From JANXLO01 sp038231295 (lineage in GTDB: Bacteria > Armatimonadota > Chthonomonadetes > Chthonomonadales > Chthonomonadaceae), in contig JBBRLP010000011.1 in the NCBI GenBank assembly GCA_038231295.1, positions 1 through 64,000 of the forward strand: a DNA stretch of 64,000 bases, in the 5' to 3' direction. A program made the translations under genes and the position numbers. This document shows, piece after piece, positions 33,713-43,550 of this stretch. Below the pieces are notes generated by a model, which was given only the letters and a program-made list of their open reading frames with translations, was not told the origin of the DNA and ran no database searches. How positions within the stretch are numbered: position 1 is the first letter of the stretch; each line of letters starts with the position of its first letter.

Positions 33713-33796
33713 CTCTGTCTCACCTCCTTTCATCGTGGAAAATAGAGTACGGACCATTTCCCTGCGCCCTCTCCTTCATTGGAGAGGGGCTGCTTT

Positions 33797-35383
33797 TCAT
33801 TCCACCGTGATTTTCAGTTTCCCGACGATGGAGACCATCTCAAACATCTGCGTCACATCGCCCTGCGCGAATTTGATATGCGTCGCATCTACGTAGTTGA
33901 CGGGATGAGAGGGGTCAAACAGCGTGGGATCGAATGCGACCCACTTTCCAACCCAGCTCTCCGCCCACGCATGGTAGTAGAAACCGCTCTTACCTTGGAA
34001 GTCGCCATAGACGATGCCGCTGCACAGGCGCGTCGGAACGCCCGCCGCACGGGCCAGCGCGGTATAGAGCGTGGCGTAGTCCCGGCAGACCCCGCGCCGC
34101 CGCTGAAAGATGTCCGTCGCGGAGCGCGGCACACCGATGGTCGGGTCGGGCGTCATGGCGTTGTGAACCCAGTCACGCAGGTTGGTCGCGATTCGATAGG
34201 GGTTGGTTTCATGCCCTTTCACCTGGAGCGCCGTCTTCTGGATATTGGCATCCCCAACAGGAAGATACGGCGCGGCCTTCAAGTAGGGGGCCAGGGCCGC
34301 GTCTTTGATGGGCAGACGTGGCACACTCTTCTCGTCCACGCTCTCGACCGTCATCTTGACATTGACTTCGTAAGGCGGCGCGGGATGCCCGGTCACGCGA
34401 GTCTCCTGCTGACGGTCATCGGAGAGGATCAGTTTTTCGCTCGGAATGCCGTCAATCACGAGATTGAGATGGCTCACGCTGCGCGGGTCACTGATGGGCT
34501 TCTCGGTCGCTATCGCCGTCGCGACCGCGAAATCAGCGGGCGGCGTATAAGTCTTGCCACCGGGCGCAGGAGTCTCTGTAAGCGCTAGTGAAATCGCACT
34601 GCGGTCCATGGCATGGGCTTTCGGCTCCGAGACCATCACCATGCTGACGACGCCGAGGTTGATCTCGCTCTTTATCATGTGGCCTTCGGCATCTGCCCAC
34701 GAGGTCACCTGTCCGACCGACATCTGAGATTTGAGGCGAAACGCGGAGACCTGTTTGCCCGCATCGTCCCGCACGGTATCCTGTCCGATGACCTCGACTG
34801 TCGCCTCCTCAAACTGCACACTCAGCGGTTCGAGATAGGTGAAGACGATCTTCTGTCCGACAGCGAGTTTCTGGCCCTCCGTCAGATTGTTACTGTCGCC
34901 TGTCAGTTTCGCGCCTGCCGGAATGTCGAGGTCTTTCTTCGTTGCACCTGCGCCCTGCCCGATCGTGCAGTGCGCTGTATGGTGGGCGTAGTCGTAGACG
35001 GCGTCCACGTGAATGGCGCTGCCATTCGAGAGAACATTGAAGGTCTGCGCCAGAAGATGATCTTCGGCATCGGTGATCGTGACCGAATCCTCTTCCTGTG
35101 TGACCTCCCGGCCAAGCAACTGCATTTTGGTCACGCCGTGTGTCGTGGACTTGAAGGAAGGCTTATTTTGATAGGTCGTGGGGGTGACATGGGTGCCGGA
35201 GTAACCGATCTTTTGCTTGCCGAGATACATTCCGAGCCACTCGTCGTGTGGCGTCACCGGGTGAACGGTTGTCTGGGCGAGAGCGGGACGCAGCAGGAAG
35301 GCGTAGACCGGAAGTGTCAATGCGGCAAGCAGGGGAAGAGTAACGCGCAGAGCGCGGGAGGGACGAACACAGGAGAGCGGCAT
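33797..35383 (-). CDS. Exported transglutaminase-like protein
   Basis: A protein of 528 residues with a signal peptide to about 36 (RPALAQ). The C-terminal third is a transglutaminase core: Cys in RRRGVCRDYATLYTALARAAGVPTR, His in YYHAWAESWVG and Asp in WVAFDPTLFD. The N-terminal 300 residues are beta-rich with repeated strands such as KIVFTYLEPLSVQFEEATVEV. Such proteins act as periplasmic peptidases or protein-modifying enzymes. GAGGAG lies 9 bases before the ATG. Confidence 0.85.
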   Translation of the reverse strand: MPLSCVRPSRALRVTLPLLAALTLPVYAFLLRPALAQTTVHPVTPHDEWLGMYLGKQKIGYSGTHVTPTTYQNKPSFKSTTHGVTKMQLLGREVTQEEDSVTITDAEDHLLAQTFNVLSNGSAIHVDAVYDYAHHTAHCTIGQGAGATKKDLDIPAGAKLTGDSNNLTEGQKLAVGQKIVFTYLEPLSVQFEEATVEVIGQDTVRDDAGKQVSAFRLKSQMSVGQVTSWADAEGHMIKSEINLGVVSMVMVSEPKAHAMDRSAISLALTETPAPGGKTYTPPADFAVATAIATEKPISDPRSVSHLNLVIDGIPSEKLILSDDRQQETRVTGHPAPPYEVNVKMTVESVDEKSVPRLPIKDAALAPYLKAAPYLPVGDANIQKTALQVKGHETNPYRIATNLRDWVHNAMTPDPTIGVPRSATDIFQRRRGVCRDYATLYTALARAAGVPTRLCSGIVYGDFQGKSGFYYHAWAESWVGKWVAFDPTLFDPSHPVNYVDATHIKFAQGDVTQMFEMVSIVGKLKITVE

Positions 35384-35521
35384 CGGGTAAACTCCTCACC
35401 GTGAGAATGGTGCGCGGGGCAGACGCAGAGCCTGCGAAACCGCGCCGACAACCGGAGGAGCGACAGCGGTAGATTTTCGAATACGCACCCCTCTATTATA
35501 CCCCCCTCCTATCCGGTTCCG

Positions 35522-36709
35522 CTAGAGGAAAACTCGCGGCAATCGTGCGGTGAGACAGGTCGTGATCTCATGTTCGGTTGTTTCGAGAAGTACGGCAATC
35601 TCTTCGACCCGAATACACGCCTCTCCCTGCCGTCCGATACAGACCGCCTCTTCCCCAGCTTCCACCCCCGGAATGTCGGTGACATCCAGGACGGTCTGAT
35701 CCATACAGACTCTGCCCAGAATCGGCGCACGCTGTCCACGCAGTAGCATCGCGCCGATATTGGAGAGGCGGCGGGGATAGCCGTCGCCGTAACCGATCAG
35801 CGCCGTCGCCACAAGGCTCGGACGGACAAGCCGATGCGTCGCCCCGTAACTGATGGGATGTCCGGCAGGCAGCGAGCGCACGGTTGCCACTCTCGCCTTC
35901 ACCGTCATAGCAAGTTGAAACGTCCGATAATCTATGCTGGCCTCTTGCACAGTCGGACAGATACCGTAGAGCAGAAGCCCGGCGCGAATCAGATTGCCCT
36001 CGGCGGTTCCCACCGTCACCGCCCCGGCGCTGTTGCTCAGATGCACCCACTCAAAAACCGCGCCAGCCCGCTCCAGTTCCGCCCGCACACGCTGAAAACT
36101 GTCGCACTGTTGCCGGGTGAATTCTGCATCCTCCTCCGCACTGGAGAAATGAGTCATCAGGCCCGTGACGCGCAGTCCAGCGGAGACCAGCCGCCGCCAG
36201 AAAGCGACCGCCGCCTCCGGGGCAACCCCCGCCCGGCCCATTCCCGTGTCTATCTCCAGATGCACGGCGGGCGATGGGGAGAGGTTCAGGCTGCGTCTCG
36301 CTTCGACCAGCGCGTCCATCGTTGCACTGTCACCAACCGTAGCCGTGAGGCCACACTGAAGCAGCGTCCACGCTTCCTGCGGAGCGGGCGCACAGAGCAC
36401 AAGTATAGCCGTCGTCACTCCAGCTTCCCGCAGACGTACCCCTTCCGTAACGGTCGCCACTCCCAGCCACTCCACACCGGCCCGCACTGCCCTCTGCGCC
36501 ACCGGAATCAGGCCATGCCCATACGCATCGGCCTTGACCACCGCCATGAACTGCCTGCCAACCACTCCCGGCAGCGAGCGCAGTGTCATTACATTCGCCT
36601 CTATCGCGCCGAGACTGATTTCCACCCATGCGCGGGAATCAGCAGGCTGCTCCGTTGCCGAATCGGAGACAGAACCGAGCCTGAGAGAATGCACAGATTC
36701 GTTCAACAC
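35522..36709 (-). CDS. alr: Alanine racemase
   Basis: A protein of 395 residues. The PLP lysine is in MAVVKADAYGHG (K59). Further motifs are HLEIDTGMGRAG, VHLSNSAG, the catalytic tyrosine stretch IGYGDGYPR and GRVCMDQTVLDVT. It makes D-alanine for peptidoglycan in the cytosol. A TTG at 36709 opens the frame; an internal start such as GTG 36694 is possible because the first 25 residues are not conserved in the family. It probably heads the minus-strand block to 30.9 kb. Confidence 0.92.
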   Translation of the reverse strand: MLNESVHSLRLGSVSDSATEQPADSRAWVEISLGAIEANVMTLRSLPGVVGRQFMAVVKADAYGHGLIPVAQRAVRAGVEWLGVATVTEGVRLREAGVTTAILVLCAPAPQEAWTLLQCGLTATVGDSATMDALVEARRSLNLSPSPAVHLEIDTGMGRAGVAPEAAVAFWRRLVSAGLRVTGLMTHFSSAEEDAEFTRQQCDSFQRVRAELERAGAVFEWVHLSNSAGAVTVGTAEGNLIRAGLLLYGICPTVQEASIDYRTFQLAMTVKARVATVRSLPAGHPISYGATHRLVRPSLVATALIGYGDGYPRRLSNIGAMLLRGQRAPILGRVCMDQTVLDVTDIPGVEAGEEAVCIGRQGEACIRVEEIAVLLETTEHEITTCLTARLPRVFL

Positions 36710-36724
36710 AATTCTCTGTAACCT

Positions 36725-36773
36725 TTATCCCCTCGTTGCTGTCTTATCTTTCAGCAGCTCGATTAGGGGATAA
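36725..36773. other. Two-part stem-loop upstream of alr
   Basis: TTATCCCCT and AGGGGATAA form outer arms; inner TTGCTG and CAGCAG pair within. It lies 16 bases upstream of the alr start. On the alr strand it would be in the mRNA leader, as a regulatory or attenuation structure. Confidence 0.55.
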
Positions 36774-36843
36774 CCCTTTCTTTCTCTCTTGTACTACGGA
36801 TTTCCCGAGGCGCACATGCGTTGAAAGTTTTCCAGTCAGAGAT

Positions 36844-36893
36844 GCCGTCGGAGGCGACGTTCGCGTGCCAAACGTCTCCGGCGGCCTTTTTTT
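36844..36893 (+). terminator. Orphan intrinsic terminator on the + strand
   Basis: GCCGTCGGAG ... CTCCGGCGGC with an inner ACGTT/AACGT pair is followed by seven T at 36887-36893. No + strand gene precedes it, since alr reads away. It may end a small RNA or an antisense leader, or stop readthrough toward the next gene. The rest of the 36.71-37.20 kb gap is AT-rich and shows only the promoter at 36997. Confidence 0.65.
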
Positions 36894-36996
36894 GTCTCTC
36901 CCATTGTAACCTCCTCCCCCCGCTTTGTCAAAAGTGCCTCATCTCTCAATATTTTATCAGATTTGGAAAAATATTAGCATTTGCCACCACTATCAC

Positions 36997-37025
36997 TTGA
37001 CAAAGACTTTACTGTAGGATATACT
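36997..37025 (+). promoter_or_regulatory. Near-consensus sigma-70 promoter
   Basis: TTGACA at 36997-37002, exactly 17 bases, then TATACT at 37020-37025. It points at the large Ig-like gene and leaves a 5' leader of about 165 bases. Confidence 0.85.
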
Positions 37026-37197
37026 AACTTCGAGCAAGGAAGCAGTTTGCGCCGAGAATACAGGGAAGTTACCGCACCCGTTCTCCCTGGTTGTTCCCTC
37101 CCTATCTCCGCGTTGCTCTTTCCCTGTCAAAACTCTCTCAACTGTCTGCCTGAGACTGTTGATTCCGCCAATTGCATTCTTTACAAAGGAGAAGACC

Positions 37198-40100
37198 ATG
37201 GTCGCCGTATTCCGAATTTTTCAGCGTACTTCCTCCAGTCCCCCGCCTCTGATTCTGCCTCTCTGTGTTCTTCTGCTCTGTCTCTTCCGTCCGGCGCAGG
37301 CTGACGAAACAGGGATACACATCAAATGTGAACCCATCAGTCACATTCGCTCCGGCGACACCCTGACCGTCAAGCGAAACGTCGAGTACACCCTGACTGC
37401 TCTGAATCAGGCTGGTGATCAGGTTGAAGCGGACTGGAGCATCGAATATAATGAGTGGCTGGACGCGGGCGGGAATCCTAAGAAAACAGGGGGGAAATCG
37501 GTAGATGTAGTGGAATTTCAACCAGCAATCAATTCAAGGTCTCAGATGTTTACCGGAATCCATCTTGCCGATCAAAACCGTCCGATCCCACCGAAAATGC
37601 CGAGAATTACCGCGAAATTGCGCAGTGATTTAACCAAGAGCGCCTTCGTGGACCTCTATATCGTGGATAAGGCGACAACGTTCATTCCGGTCAAGATAAC
37701 CGGGGATTCGGGAAAGCAGGAACTGCCTCGCAAAGGGGAGAGGTATGTCCTCACGGTGCCAATGGATGGCACTATAATCCTGCGCGGAACGGCTTTCGAG
37801 ATGGTTTCAGGCAAAAGTTCTGCACTGGACGCAGCCGCGGAAAGCTGGAGTGTTGGAGACGATTCGGTGATTACGCTCTCCAGTAAAGAGACACACCTCG
37901 AAAAGGGCGCCCTCCAGTGCTATAACACGACGCAAGTGACTGTCAAGCCCAAGAAATTCGGCGTCACCTCCATTCGCATCAGCAATGACCCCGCCATTGT
38001 TCCTTCTGACGCGAACGCGCCGAGTGTCGAGATCGCCGTAGTCGTAACGGGAGGACCTACGAGCCTGACGCTATCACCGGATACCGTCCTCTCTATGAAC
38101 CATCGTCAGGTTACTTCGATCCATGCGCTGGTACAGGATGCAATGGGGGCCGAAGTCCCTGTCAGTGTCACCTGGAAGATTACCGATACCTCCATCGTAA
38201 ATTTCACCGATGCGCCGGACACCAATACGACGGCCGTCTCTGCAAATTCTGATCCGTCCGCTTTTCAGTATATCAAAGCACTGAAACCGGGCAACACGTT
38301 GATTACGGCCACTGTCCCTGGTCCAAACGGCACACAACTCACGCAAAAAATTCTCGTGACGGTGCTGCCCGTTCTGGATTCCGTCGTGATCGAGTCGCCG
38401 GGAAGCCTGCTCGCCGGGCAGGAAAGCCGCCTGCAAATCCGTCTCCTCAATTCGAATGGCGACCTGGTGAACGATGCCAAACTCCACGTTCCGGTCGTCT
38501 CTTCAGACGAGTATATCAATGCCCGCCTTGATCCGCAGGACAACACAGGACATCTGCTACTTGTGCGCGGTATCAAACCGGGCGATGGACTGCTCACACT
38601 CAAGTATAAGAACGAGAACGGAGATGAGGTCAAAAGCTCCGTTGGAATCCATGTCGTGACGGTCGCGGCGTTCCGGCCTGTTCGTGTCTCGCTCGACATC
38701 ATGGATGAGGAGACCGCAGCCCACCTGTTCGGCAATCACACCAGCAAAGAGTTCTATGTCGTTCGTGTGCGCCTCTTCAACAATCTGGACCAGCTAGGCG
38801 CACAGTTCCTCGGGCAGTCCATTCTCGCCTACAGTGAGTCCATCGAAGCGGCCGTGCGGCTCGAAAAGCGTTACGATCCGAAATCGAAAACACGTGTCGC
38901 GAAGAGTGAACAGACTAGTGACTGGCGCGAAGTCAGCCCGACCGATGTGGAAGGCGCGTTTCACCGCGAGTTCGAGAACGGCGACAACACCGCTTCTGTG
39001 GACAAACGCTTCCGGGGGAAACCGAAAGTCACCTTCTTGCAGCCGGATCCCGTGAAAAACTCCGATGGCAAGCCCAACTATACCATCTCCCTTAACATCG
39101 GAGAGGTACTTAGCCTCTCTGAACCGCTTAGCAAAATTACTAAAGATGTCAATGTCGCAAAGCTCCTCTGGAAAAGTGCGAACCCCAGCATTGCCTCCGT
39201 CAATGCGGATACAGGACTGGTGGTCGGTCGCGAACCCGGCCTGACGTTCATTCGTGGGTCGGACATTCACGATCAGGAGTATGTCGCCATCATCCAGGTA
39301 AAGGAAGGCAGGCAGGAAACACCTTCGATCTATCCCAATGTGACGGCACGCATTCTACCCAATCTAACCCTTGATGTGGGTCAGAGCGCTGCCCTCACTC
39401 CCTGGGACGACTCCAATCGCGCTTCCGCCGATTTCACCAGTTCCGACCTTCCGGACAATTCTGCCCTCTGGCGCAAGGCCATCAAAGAGTTGCTCCCCGA
39501 ATCCGCTTTCGTAGTCAGCGTAGGGAAACTTAAAACCTCCTTGGAGAAGAGCCTGAAAATCACCAAGAAGAAAGGTGAACCGGCGAGAATAAAACGGTTT
39601 AGGAAAGCCCTGGTTATTCTCACAAACTTCAAGAACGGGTCAGCGCAAGAGGATGAGGTGACGCGAGAGGTTATCCTGAATGCGCTGAATGGCCTTCTCG
39701 ATTCTGACCTCTATTCCATCGTGGAGCGGAAGCTTCTCCCTGCCCCCTACTCTACCTATACCAGCCAGCAGTTCGCCCGGCTTGGAGAGAATCCTGAGAG
39801 CACACGTCGTCTGAATCGAGCGCTTCTCGTCAAGGTGTTTCCAAAATATCTCAAGCCCAGTGAGGACGGAGACTTACAGTGGATTAGCCTGACGGAGGCG
39901 GTCGCGGCGGTCGTGCCGCAGGACGGCAGCACGAAGATCAACAGCAACATTGTAACTGCGAAATATCCGGGAACGGCGCTGCTGATCGCCAAGCGCGGCA
40001 ACGATGTCGTGTACGGTATGCAGATTGATGTCAATCAGCCACGAACCAACGACCTTCCGCCGAATGTTTTCGTGGATGATCAGGGCAATCTGCACTATAT

Positions 40101-40560
40101 GCGGCATCGTTTCCGCTATCGCCCGTATGCCTTCGAAATGATGGTGAACACTATCGAGGCGCGTGACGAACTGGAACCGCGGACGCGCACATTCAAATTC
40201 GCCAACGCCATCGCGACGATTGCCTCCTTCTTCACGTCAACGGGCGTCTGGCACGGCGGCAGAGGCTCAGACCTGGTGAATGGCTTCTCGAATATCATCC
40301 TCCCCGGTTTCGAGAAACTCTATCCGAGTATGAAAGATACACAACGGCAGAACTTCGTCTCGATGAGCATGAAGCCACTGGAAGAGATTCCTTTTGGAGC
40401 GGACATCGCCCGTGTGCTGTTCTTCCCGAAGCATCCCTTCCACGGCATCATTCCCGGATACGAAGTTCGGATCGGGGAAGTCGTTACCAGCGAGTTCAAT
40501 GTCAAAGTCGCGATCATAGACAAGACAAAGGCCGCGACCGTGAATGCCGCAGGGCCATAA
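37198..40560 (+). CDS. Large exported protein with Big2 immunoglobulin-like repeats
   Basis: A protein of 1120 residues from ATG 37198, after AAAGGAG. A signal peptide ends near AQADET. Several bacterial Ig-like (Big2) modules are visible: PTSLTLSPDTVLSMNHRQV with VTWKITDTSIVNF (about 285-340), and WKSANPSIASVNADTGLVV (about 665). Interspersed stretches contain charged, non-repeat helices (about 760-830), and the last 150 residues (from YRPYAFEMMVNTIEAR) look like a separate fold of unknown type. The protein is likely an envelope or extracellular scaffold. The following 245-base gap separates it from the next exported protein. Confidence 0.78.
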   Translation: MVAVFRIFQRTSSSPPPLILPLCVLLLCLFRPAQADETGIHIKCEPISHIRSGDTLTVKRNVEYTLTALNQAGDQVEADWSIEYNEWLDAGGNPKKTGGKSVDVVEFQPAINSRSQMFTGIHLADQNRPIPPKMPRITAKLRSDLTKSAFVDLYIVDKATTFIPVKITGDSGKQELPRKGERYVLTVPMDGTIILRGTAFEMVSGKSSALDAAAESWSVGDDSVITLSSKETHLEKGALQCYNTTQVTVKPKKFGVTSIRISNDPAIVPSDANAPSVEIAVVVTGGPTSLTLSPDTVLSMNHRQVTSIHALVQDAMGAEVPVSVTWKITDTSIVNFTDAPDTNTTAVSANSDPSAFQYIKALKPGNTLITATVPGPNGTQLTQKILVTVLPVLDSVVIESPGSLLAGQESRLQIRLLNSNGDLVNDAKLHVPVVSSDEYINARLDPQDNTGHLLLVRGIKPGDGLLTLKYKNENGDEVKSSVGIHVVTVAAFRPVRVSLDIMDEETAAHLFGNHTSKEFYVVRVRLFNNLDQLGAQFLGQSILAYSESIEAAVRLEKRYDPKSKTRVAKSEQTSDWREVSPTDVEGAFHREFENGDNTASVDKRFRGKPKVTFLQPDPVKNSDGKPNYTISLNIGEVLSLSEPLSKITKDVNVAKLLWKSANPSIASVNADTGLVVGREPGLTFIRGSDIHDQEYVAIIQVKEGRQETPSIYPNVTARILPNLTLDVGQSAALTPWDDSNRASADFTSSDLPDNSALWRKAIKELLPESAFVVSVGKLKTSLEKSLKITKKKGEPARIKRFRKALVILTNFKNGSAQEDEVTREVILNALNGLLDSDLYSIVERKLLPAPYSTYTSQQFARLGENPESTRRLNRALLVKVFPKYLKPSEDGDLQWISLTEAVAAVVPQDGSTKINSNIVTAKYPGTALLIAKRGNDVVYGMQIDVNQPRTNDLPPNVFVDDQGNLHYMRHRFRYRPYAFEMMVNTIEARDELEPRTRTFKFANAIATIASFFTSTGVWHGGRGSDLVNGFSNIILPGFEKLYPSMKDTQRQNFVSMSMKPLEEIPFGADIARVLFFPKHPFHGIIPGYEVRIGEVVTSEFNVKVAIIDKTKAATVNAAGP

Positions 40561-40632
40561 GGAGAGTAGGCGGCGGATTTTCCTTGCCTTTAAACTACCT
40601 GTCCGATGGCAAGGACGCACGACAATCAGGCG

Positions 40633-40661
40633 GGCAGCGAGAGCAAGAGGCTCTCGCTGTC
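40633..40661 (+). terminator. Stem-loop after Ig-like gene
   Basis: AGCGAGAGC-AAGAG-GCTCTCGCT, a perfect 9-bp stem that extends by about three more pairs. It sits 73 bases after the stop. No T-run. Confidence 0.55.
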
Positions 40662-40805
40662 CGCTTTCGTGCTGGGAGAGCTTCATTTCAGAGACCGGTT
40701 TGGAGGAAACTGGAAAGGCAATAAAGGAATCCCCGCTCTGTCGCCGAATTCTACTTCGTCCAGAAACTGACGACTTCACTAACCCTTGAGGAAGAGGCGT
40801 TTTCC

Positions 40806-42809
40806 ATGGTCGCTTCACTACGGAACCTGTTGCTGCTGTTCGGCGTGCTGCTATTCGCTCCCGGTGCGTATGCCCAGGACAGCTACCCTGCCACGCAAGC
40901 CGACTGGATTGAACGGCTGGCAAAGATACAGACACCGATCGGCGAAGATTACGGAACCATGTTCCACCTGACGCAGGGGGACCCGAAGCTAGTCTACGCG
41001 GTTCTGCACGATGGCTGGTCACGTTTCCAGAGCAGCACTGTTAAGGCATACCTGCTCGGACTTGTCACTGCCGGGCAGCAGACGACCATGCACCTCGATG
41101 CCAATGGCCTGATGGTGCGGGAGGAGAGCTGTAATCCGTACCTGCCGGACATTCTGGGACTCGGTATACAGGACAGCGATGCAGGCGTGAATGCCGCCGC
41201 CGCGCAGTATCTCTACGGAATCGCATTCAAAGACTTGACCGGCAAGCGTGATGAGTTCACCGCGTGGCGCCGACAGAACTCCGGCGGCCTGGACGAGATC
41301 GTTCGGGCAAACATGGAGGCTTTCCTCAGCCGTCTGCGTACCGGCGAGGAGCAGCAACGTCTTCGGCTGCTGAAAGACCTCTCTCGCATCCCGTTCGCAT
41401 CGGGTATCTCCACGCAGATGGACCCAAGAGGCAATGTGACGACCTCCATACTGGCCTCCGGCATTGTTGGAATACGCCGCAAAGCCGCGATAGAAATGCA
41501 CGTGCCGGAGATGCTGCTGGGGATGCTGGCCCCCGAAGTCGCGGCTCCTGTCCGAGAGTTGGCGCTTGTCAATCTAATGCGTTTCCAGCCGGATTCGGAA
41601 AAGCTTCTATCACACACAGACCGGTTACAGGCCGACCTGACCCGCCTCGTGCTGGATAAAAACTCACCCTATTACCCGATGGCGGGCCGATTTCTCAGTC
41701 AGATACATACACAGTGGGCTATGCGACTGCTGCTCGATCAGATTGCCGCCACCTTCCCCGATCCCAGTTCCTCCCTCCTCCTTCCTGCGCTCTATACGAC
41801 AACCGACCGACAGTGCATTCCCACTCTGATCGTTTTGCTCGAATCGAACGAACTGGAACCCTGGCAGGAACAGCGTATCGAGCGGACGCTTCGCCTTCTC
41901 ACCGGCATGGACTCCCTCACGGGCGGACAAGGAGAGCGTGTTGTGGACTGGCGCAAGTGGTGGCAGGCGCATCAGGCGGAACTACCGGAAGTGGTGCGTT
42001 CACGCCCTTTCCCTCGCCTCCACACCGTCGGGAACGCAAAACAGGAACTGACGATCCGGCGGCAGATACGCAACTACTCCGTCAACAACGACCCGAAACG
42101 CGCCTACTGGCTCGTCTCGCCGGGGACGCTGCTTACTCCCTCCCCGACTGTCGAAGCGGTTCCTCAGAAACGCCCCATGACGGGTCTTCCTTCCGATAAA
42201 GTCGGCCTGGTCGTCGTACTCCTCAATGCCGAGCCGAACTATCGGGATGTGGAGGAGTTCTGGCAGAAGGTGGCAATCAAGGCATTTGGCGGGAAATATC
42301 TGATCGCTCTGGCGATGCCGCCCCGATGGTCGCGCAAACAGGTCTCGCCCTGGGTGACAACGGTGTCCCGTGCGCTGGTGCCGGAAGCGAAATTTACAGC
42401 GGAGGAGTTTGCCGCGCAAATCGTGGAGGATGTCGCATCGCGTATGCCCGTAGACCCGGCGCATGTCTATCTGCATGGAGCCGGAGCGAGCAGTCCCGCT
42501 GTCTACGCCTGCTCCCTTCAGCCACAGACGCCATTCCGGGGGTTTTCGCTTCTCTCCTCGGAGTTTCGCACCGCCCTACTGCCACCACTTACCGCCGCGA
42601 AGGGCCGTCGCTTCTATCTTCAGCAGAGCCGGGAGGACAAATCTGTTCCCTACTTTCTCGCCCTGGCCGCACAGCAGTCTCTCACTCATGCCGGAGGGAC
42701 GGTCTTGCTAAAACCGGTGCAAGGCGAACACCCCGATGCGATGACAGAGGAGACCCTTGACCACTTGAGCGAGGCGCTGCACTGGCTGGAGAACCCTGCT
42801 GGAAAATGA
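40806..42809 (+). CDS. Exported HEAT-like protein with C-terminal alpha/beta-hydrolase-like domain
   Basis: A protein of 667 residues with a signal peptide (MVASLRNLLLLFGVLLFAPGAYAQ). Residues about 80-400 are helical repeats in the style of HEAT (VPEMLLGMLAPEVAAPVRELALVNLM, LLPALYTTTDRQCIPTLIVLLES). From about 460 a serine-hydrolase-like fold appears: VGLVVVLLNAEPNY, HVYLHGAGASSPAVYACSL in the place of the nucleophile elbow, and VQGEHPDAM near the end where a catalytic His is expected. The GxSxG consensus reads GAGASS, so catalysis is uncertain. Function unknown. Confidence 0.7.
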   Translation: MVASLRNLLLLFGVLLFAPGAYAQDSYPATQADWIERLAKIQTPIGEDYGTMFHLTQGDPKLVYAVLHDGWSRFQSSTVKAYLLGLVTAGQQTTMHLDANGLMVREESCNPYLPDILGLGIQDSDAGVNAAAAQYLYGIAFKDLTGKRDEFTAWRRQNSGGLDEIVRANMEAFLSRLRTGEEQQRLRLLKDLSRIPFASGISTQMDPRGNVTTSILASGIVGIRRKAAIEMHVPEMLLGMLAPEVAAPVRELALVNLMRFQPDSEKLLSHTDRLQADLTRLVLDKNSPYYPMAGRFLSQIHTQWAMRLLLDQIAATFPDPSSSLLLPALYTTTDRQCIPTLIVLLESNELEPWQEQRIERTLRLLTGMDSLTGGQGERVVDWRKWWQAHQAELPEVVRSRPFPRLHTVGNAKQELTIRRQIRNYSVNNDPKRAYWLVSPGTLLTPSPTVEAVPQKRPMTGLPSDKVGLVVVLLNAEPNYRDVEEFWQKVAIKAFGGKYLIALAMPPRWSRKQVSPWVTTVSRALVPEAKFTAEEFAAQIVEDVASRMPVDPAHVYLHGAGASSPAVYACSLQPQTPFRGFSLLSSEFRTALLPPLTAAKGRRFYLQQSREDKSVPYFLALAAQQSLTHAGGTVLLKPVQGEHPDAMTEETLDHLSEALHWLENPAGK

Positions 42810-42827
42810 AGAAGGGAGTGTACGGCG

Positions 42828-43550
42828 ATGCGTGATCTATCCGGCGGCTACAGCAATGTGCATCTGGTGCTGCCTGACGATGCGGAATATATCGCGTTTA
42901 TGCGGAGGATACAGGACCGCAGGCCGTCTCGGGGCGGGCCTCGTGCCGCCGGGGAGATGCTGGGCGGTCTGGTGGAGCGGTGTGTGCGGCACTGGCTATC
43001 GGGCCATGTTCCCCTGCTGGAAGAACGTATCCTCTGCTACGAACAGCGGCAGCGCGACGGGCTGCGGGCCATCCTCTACCGGGAACTCGACAGCGTCTGG
43101 CAGATTGACGACGAGTCGCTCTGCCTGTTCGAGATGAAGCTGACCTTCCCGGAGAATATGGAGCGCGGCGTCGGGATTCGCCAGCTCAATATCGCCCGCG
43201 ATGTGCTGTTCGCCGCGAACAGATACCAGTACATCTTGCAGCGCCTCGTCTACATCTCCGAGGAGCCGGTGATTGTGCTGGAAGATCTCCCCGCGCTCGC
43301 CCCCGAGGACGAATATGCCGAGTTGGGCGTCGTCTGGGTTCCCCCCGCCGAGGTGGAAAAAGCGGCAGCAGCCTTAGAAATCACGCTGCCGGAAAACTGG
43401 CTGGAACCCGAATCTCGTGAAGGCTTCGTTGAAGACCCCGAACGCGAAGAGTGGAAACAGTACGCCGGGACAGCAGAACCCGACCCCGAAACCGTAGACC
43501 CCGCCAATCCCCTCGCCGCCGCCCTTCGCCGCGCTCTCGGCAGCGAATAG
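42828..43550 (+). CDS. Uncharacterised protein with PD-(D/E)XK-like motif
   Basis: A protein of 240 residues without signal or membrane segments, starting 18 bases after the upstream stop after AAGGGAG. Residues 50-130 show the spacing of a PD-(D/E)XK nuclease core: Glu50 in a helix, RELDSVW with Asp88, LFEMK with Glu102 and Lys104, and RQLNIARDVL with Gln119, as in RecB-type domains. The C-terminal 80 residues are acidic (PENWLEPESREGFVEDPEREEW). If correct it is a DNA/RNA-processing or repair protein, but the match is weak and the neighbours give no help. Confidence 0.55.
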   Translation: MRDLSGGYSNVHLVLPDDAEYIAFMRRIQDRRPSRGGPRAAGEMLGGLVERCVRHWLSGHVPLLEERILCYEQRQRDGLRAILYRELDSVWQIDDESLCLFEMKLTFPENMERGVGIRQLNIARDVLFAANRYQYILQRLVYISEEPVIVLEDLPALAPEDEYAELGVVWVPPAEVEKAAAALEITLPENWLEPESREGFVEDPEREEWKQYAGTAEPDPETVDPANPLAAALRRALGSE

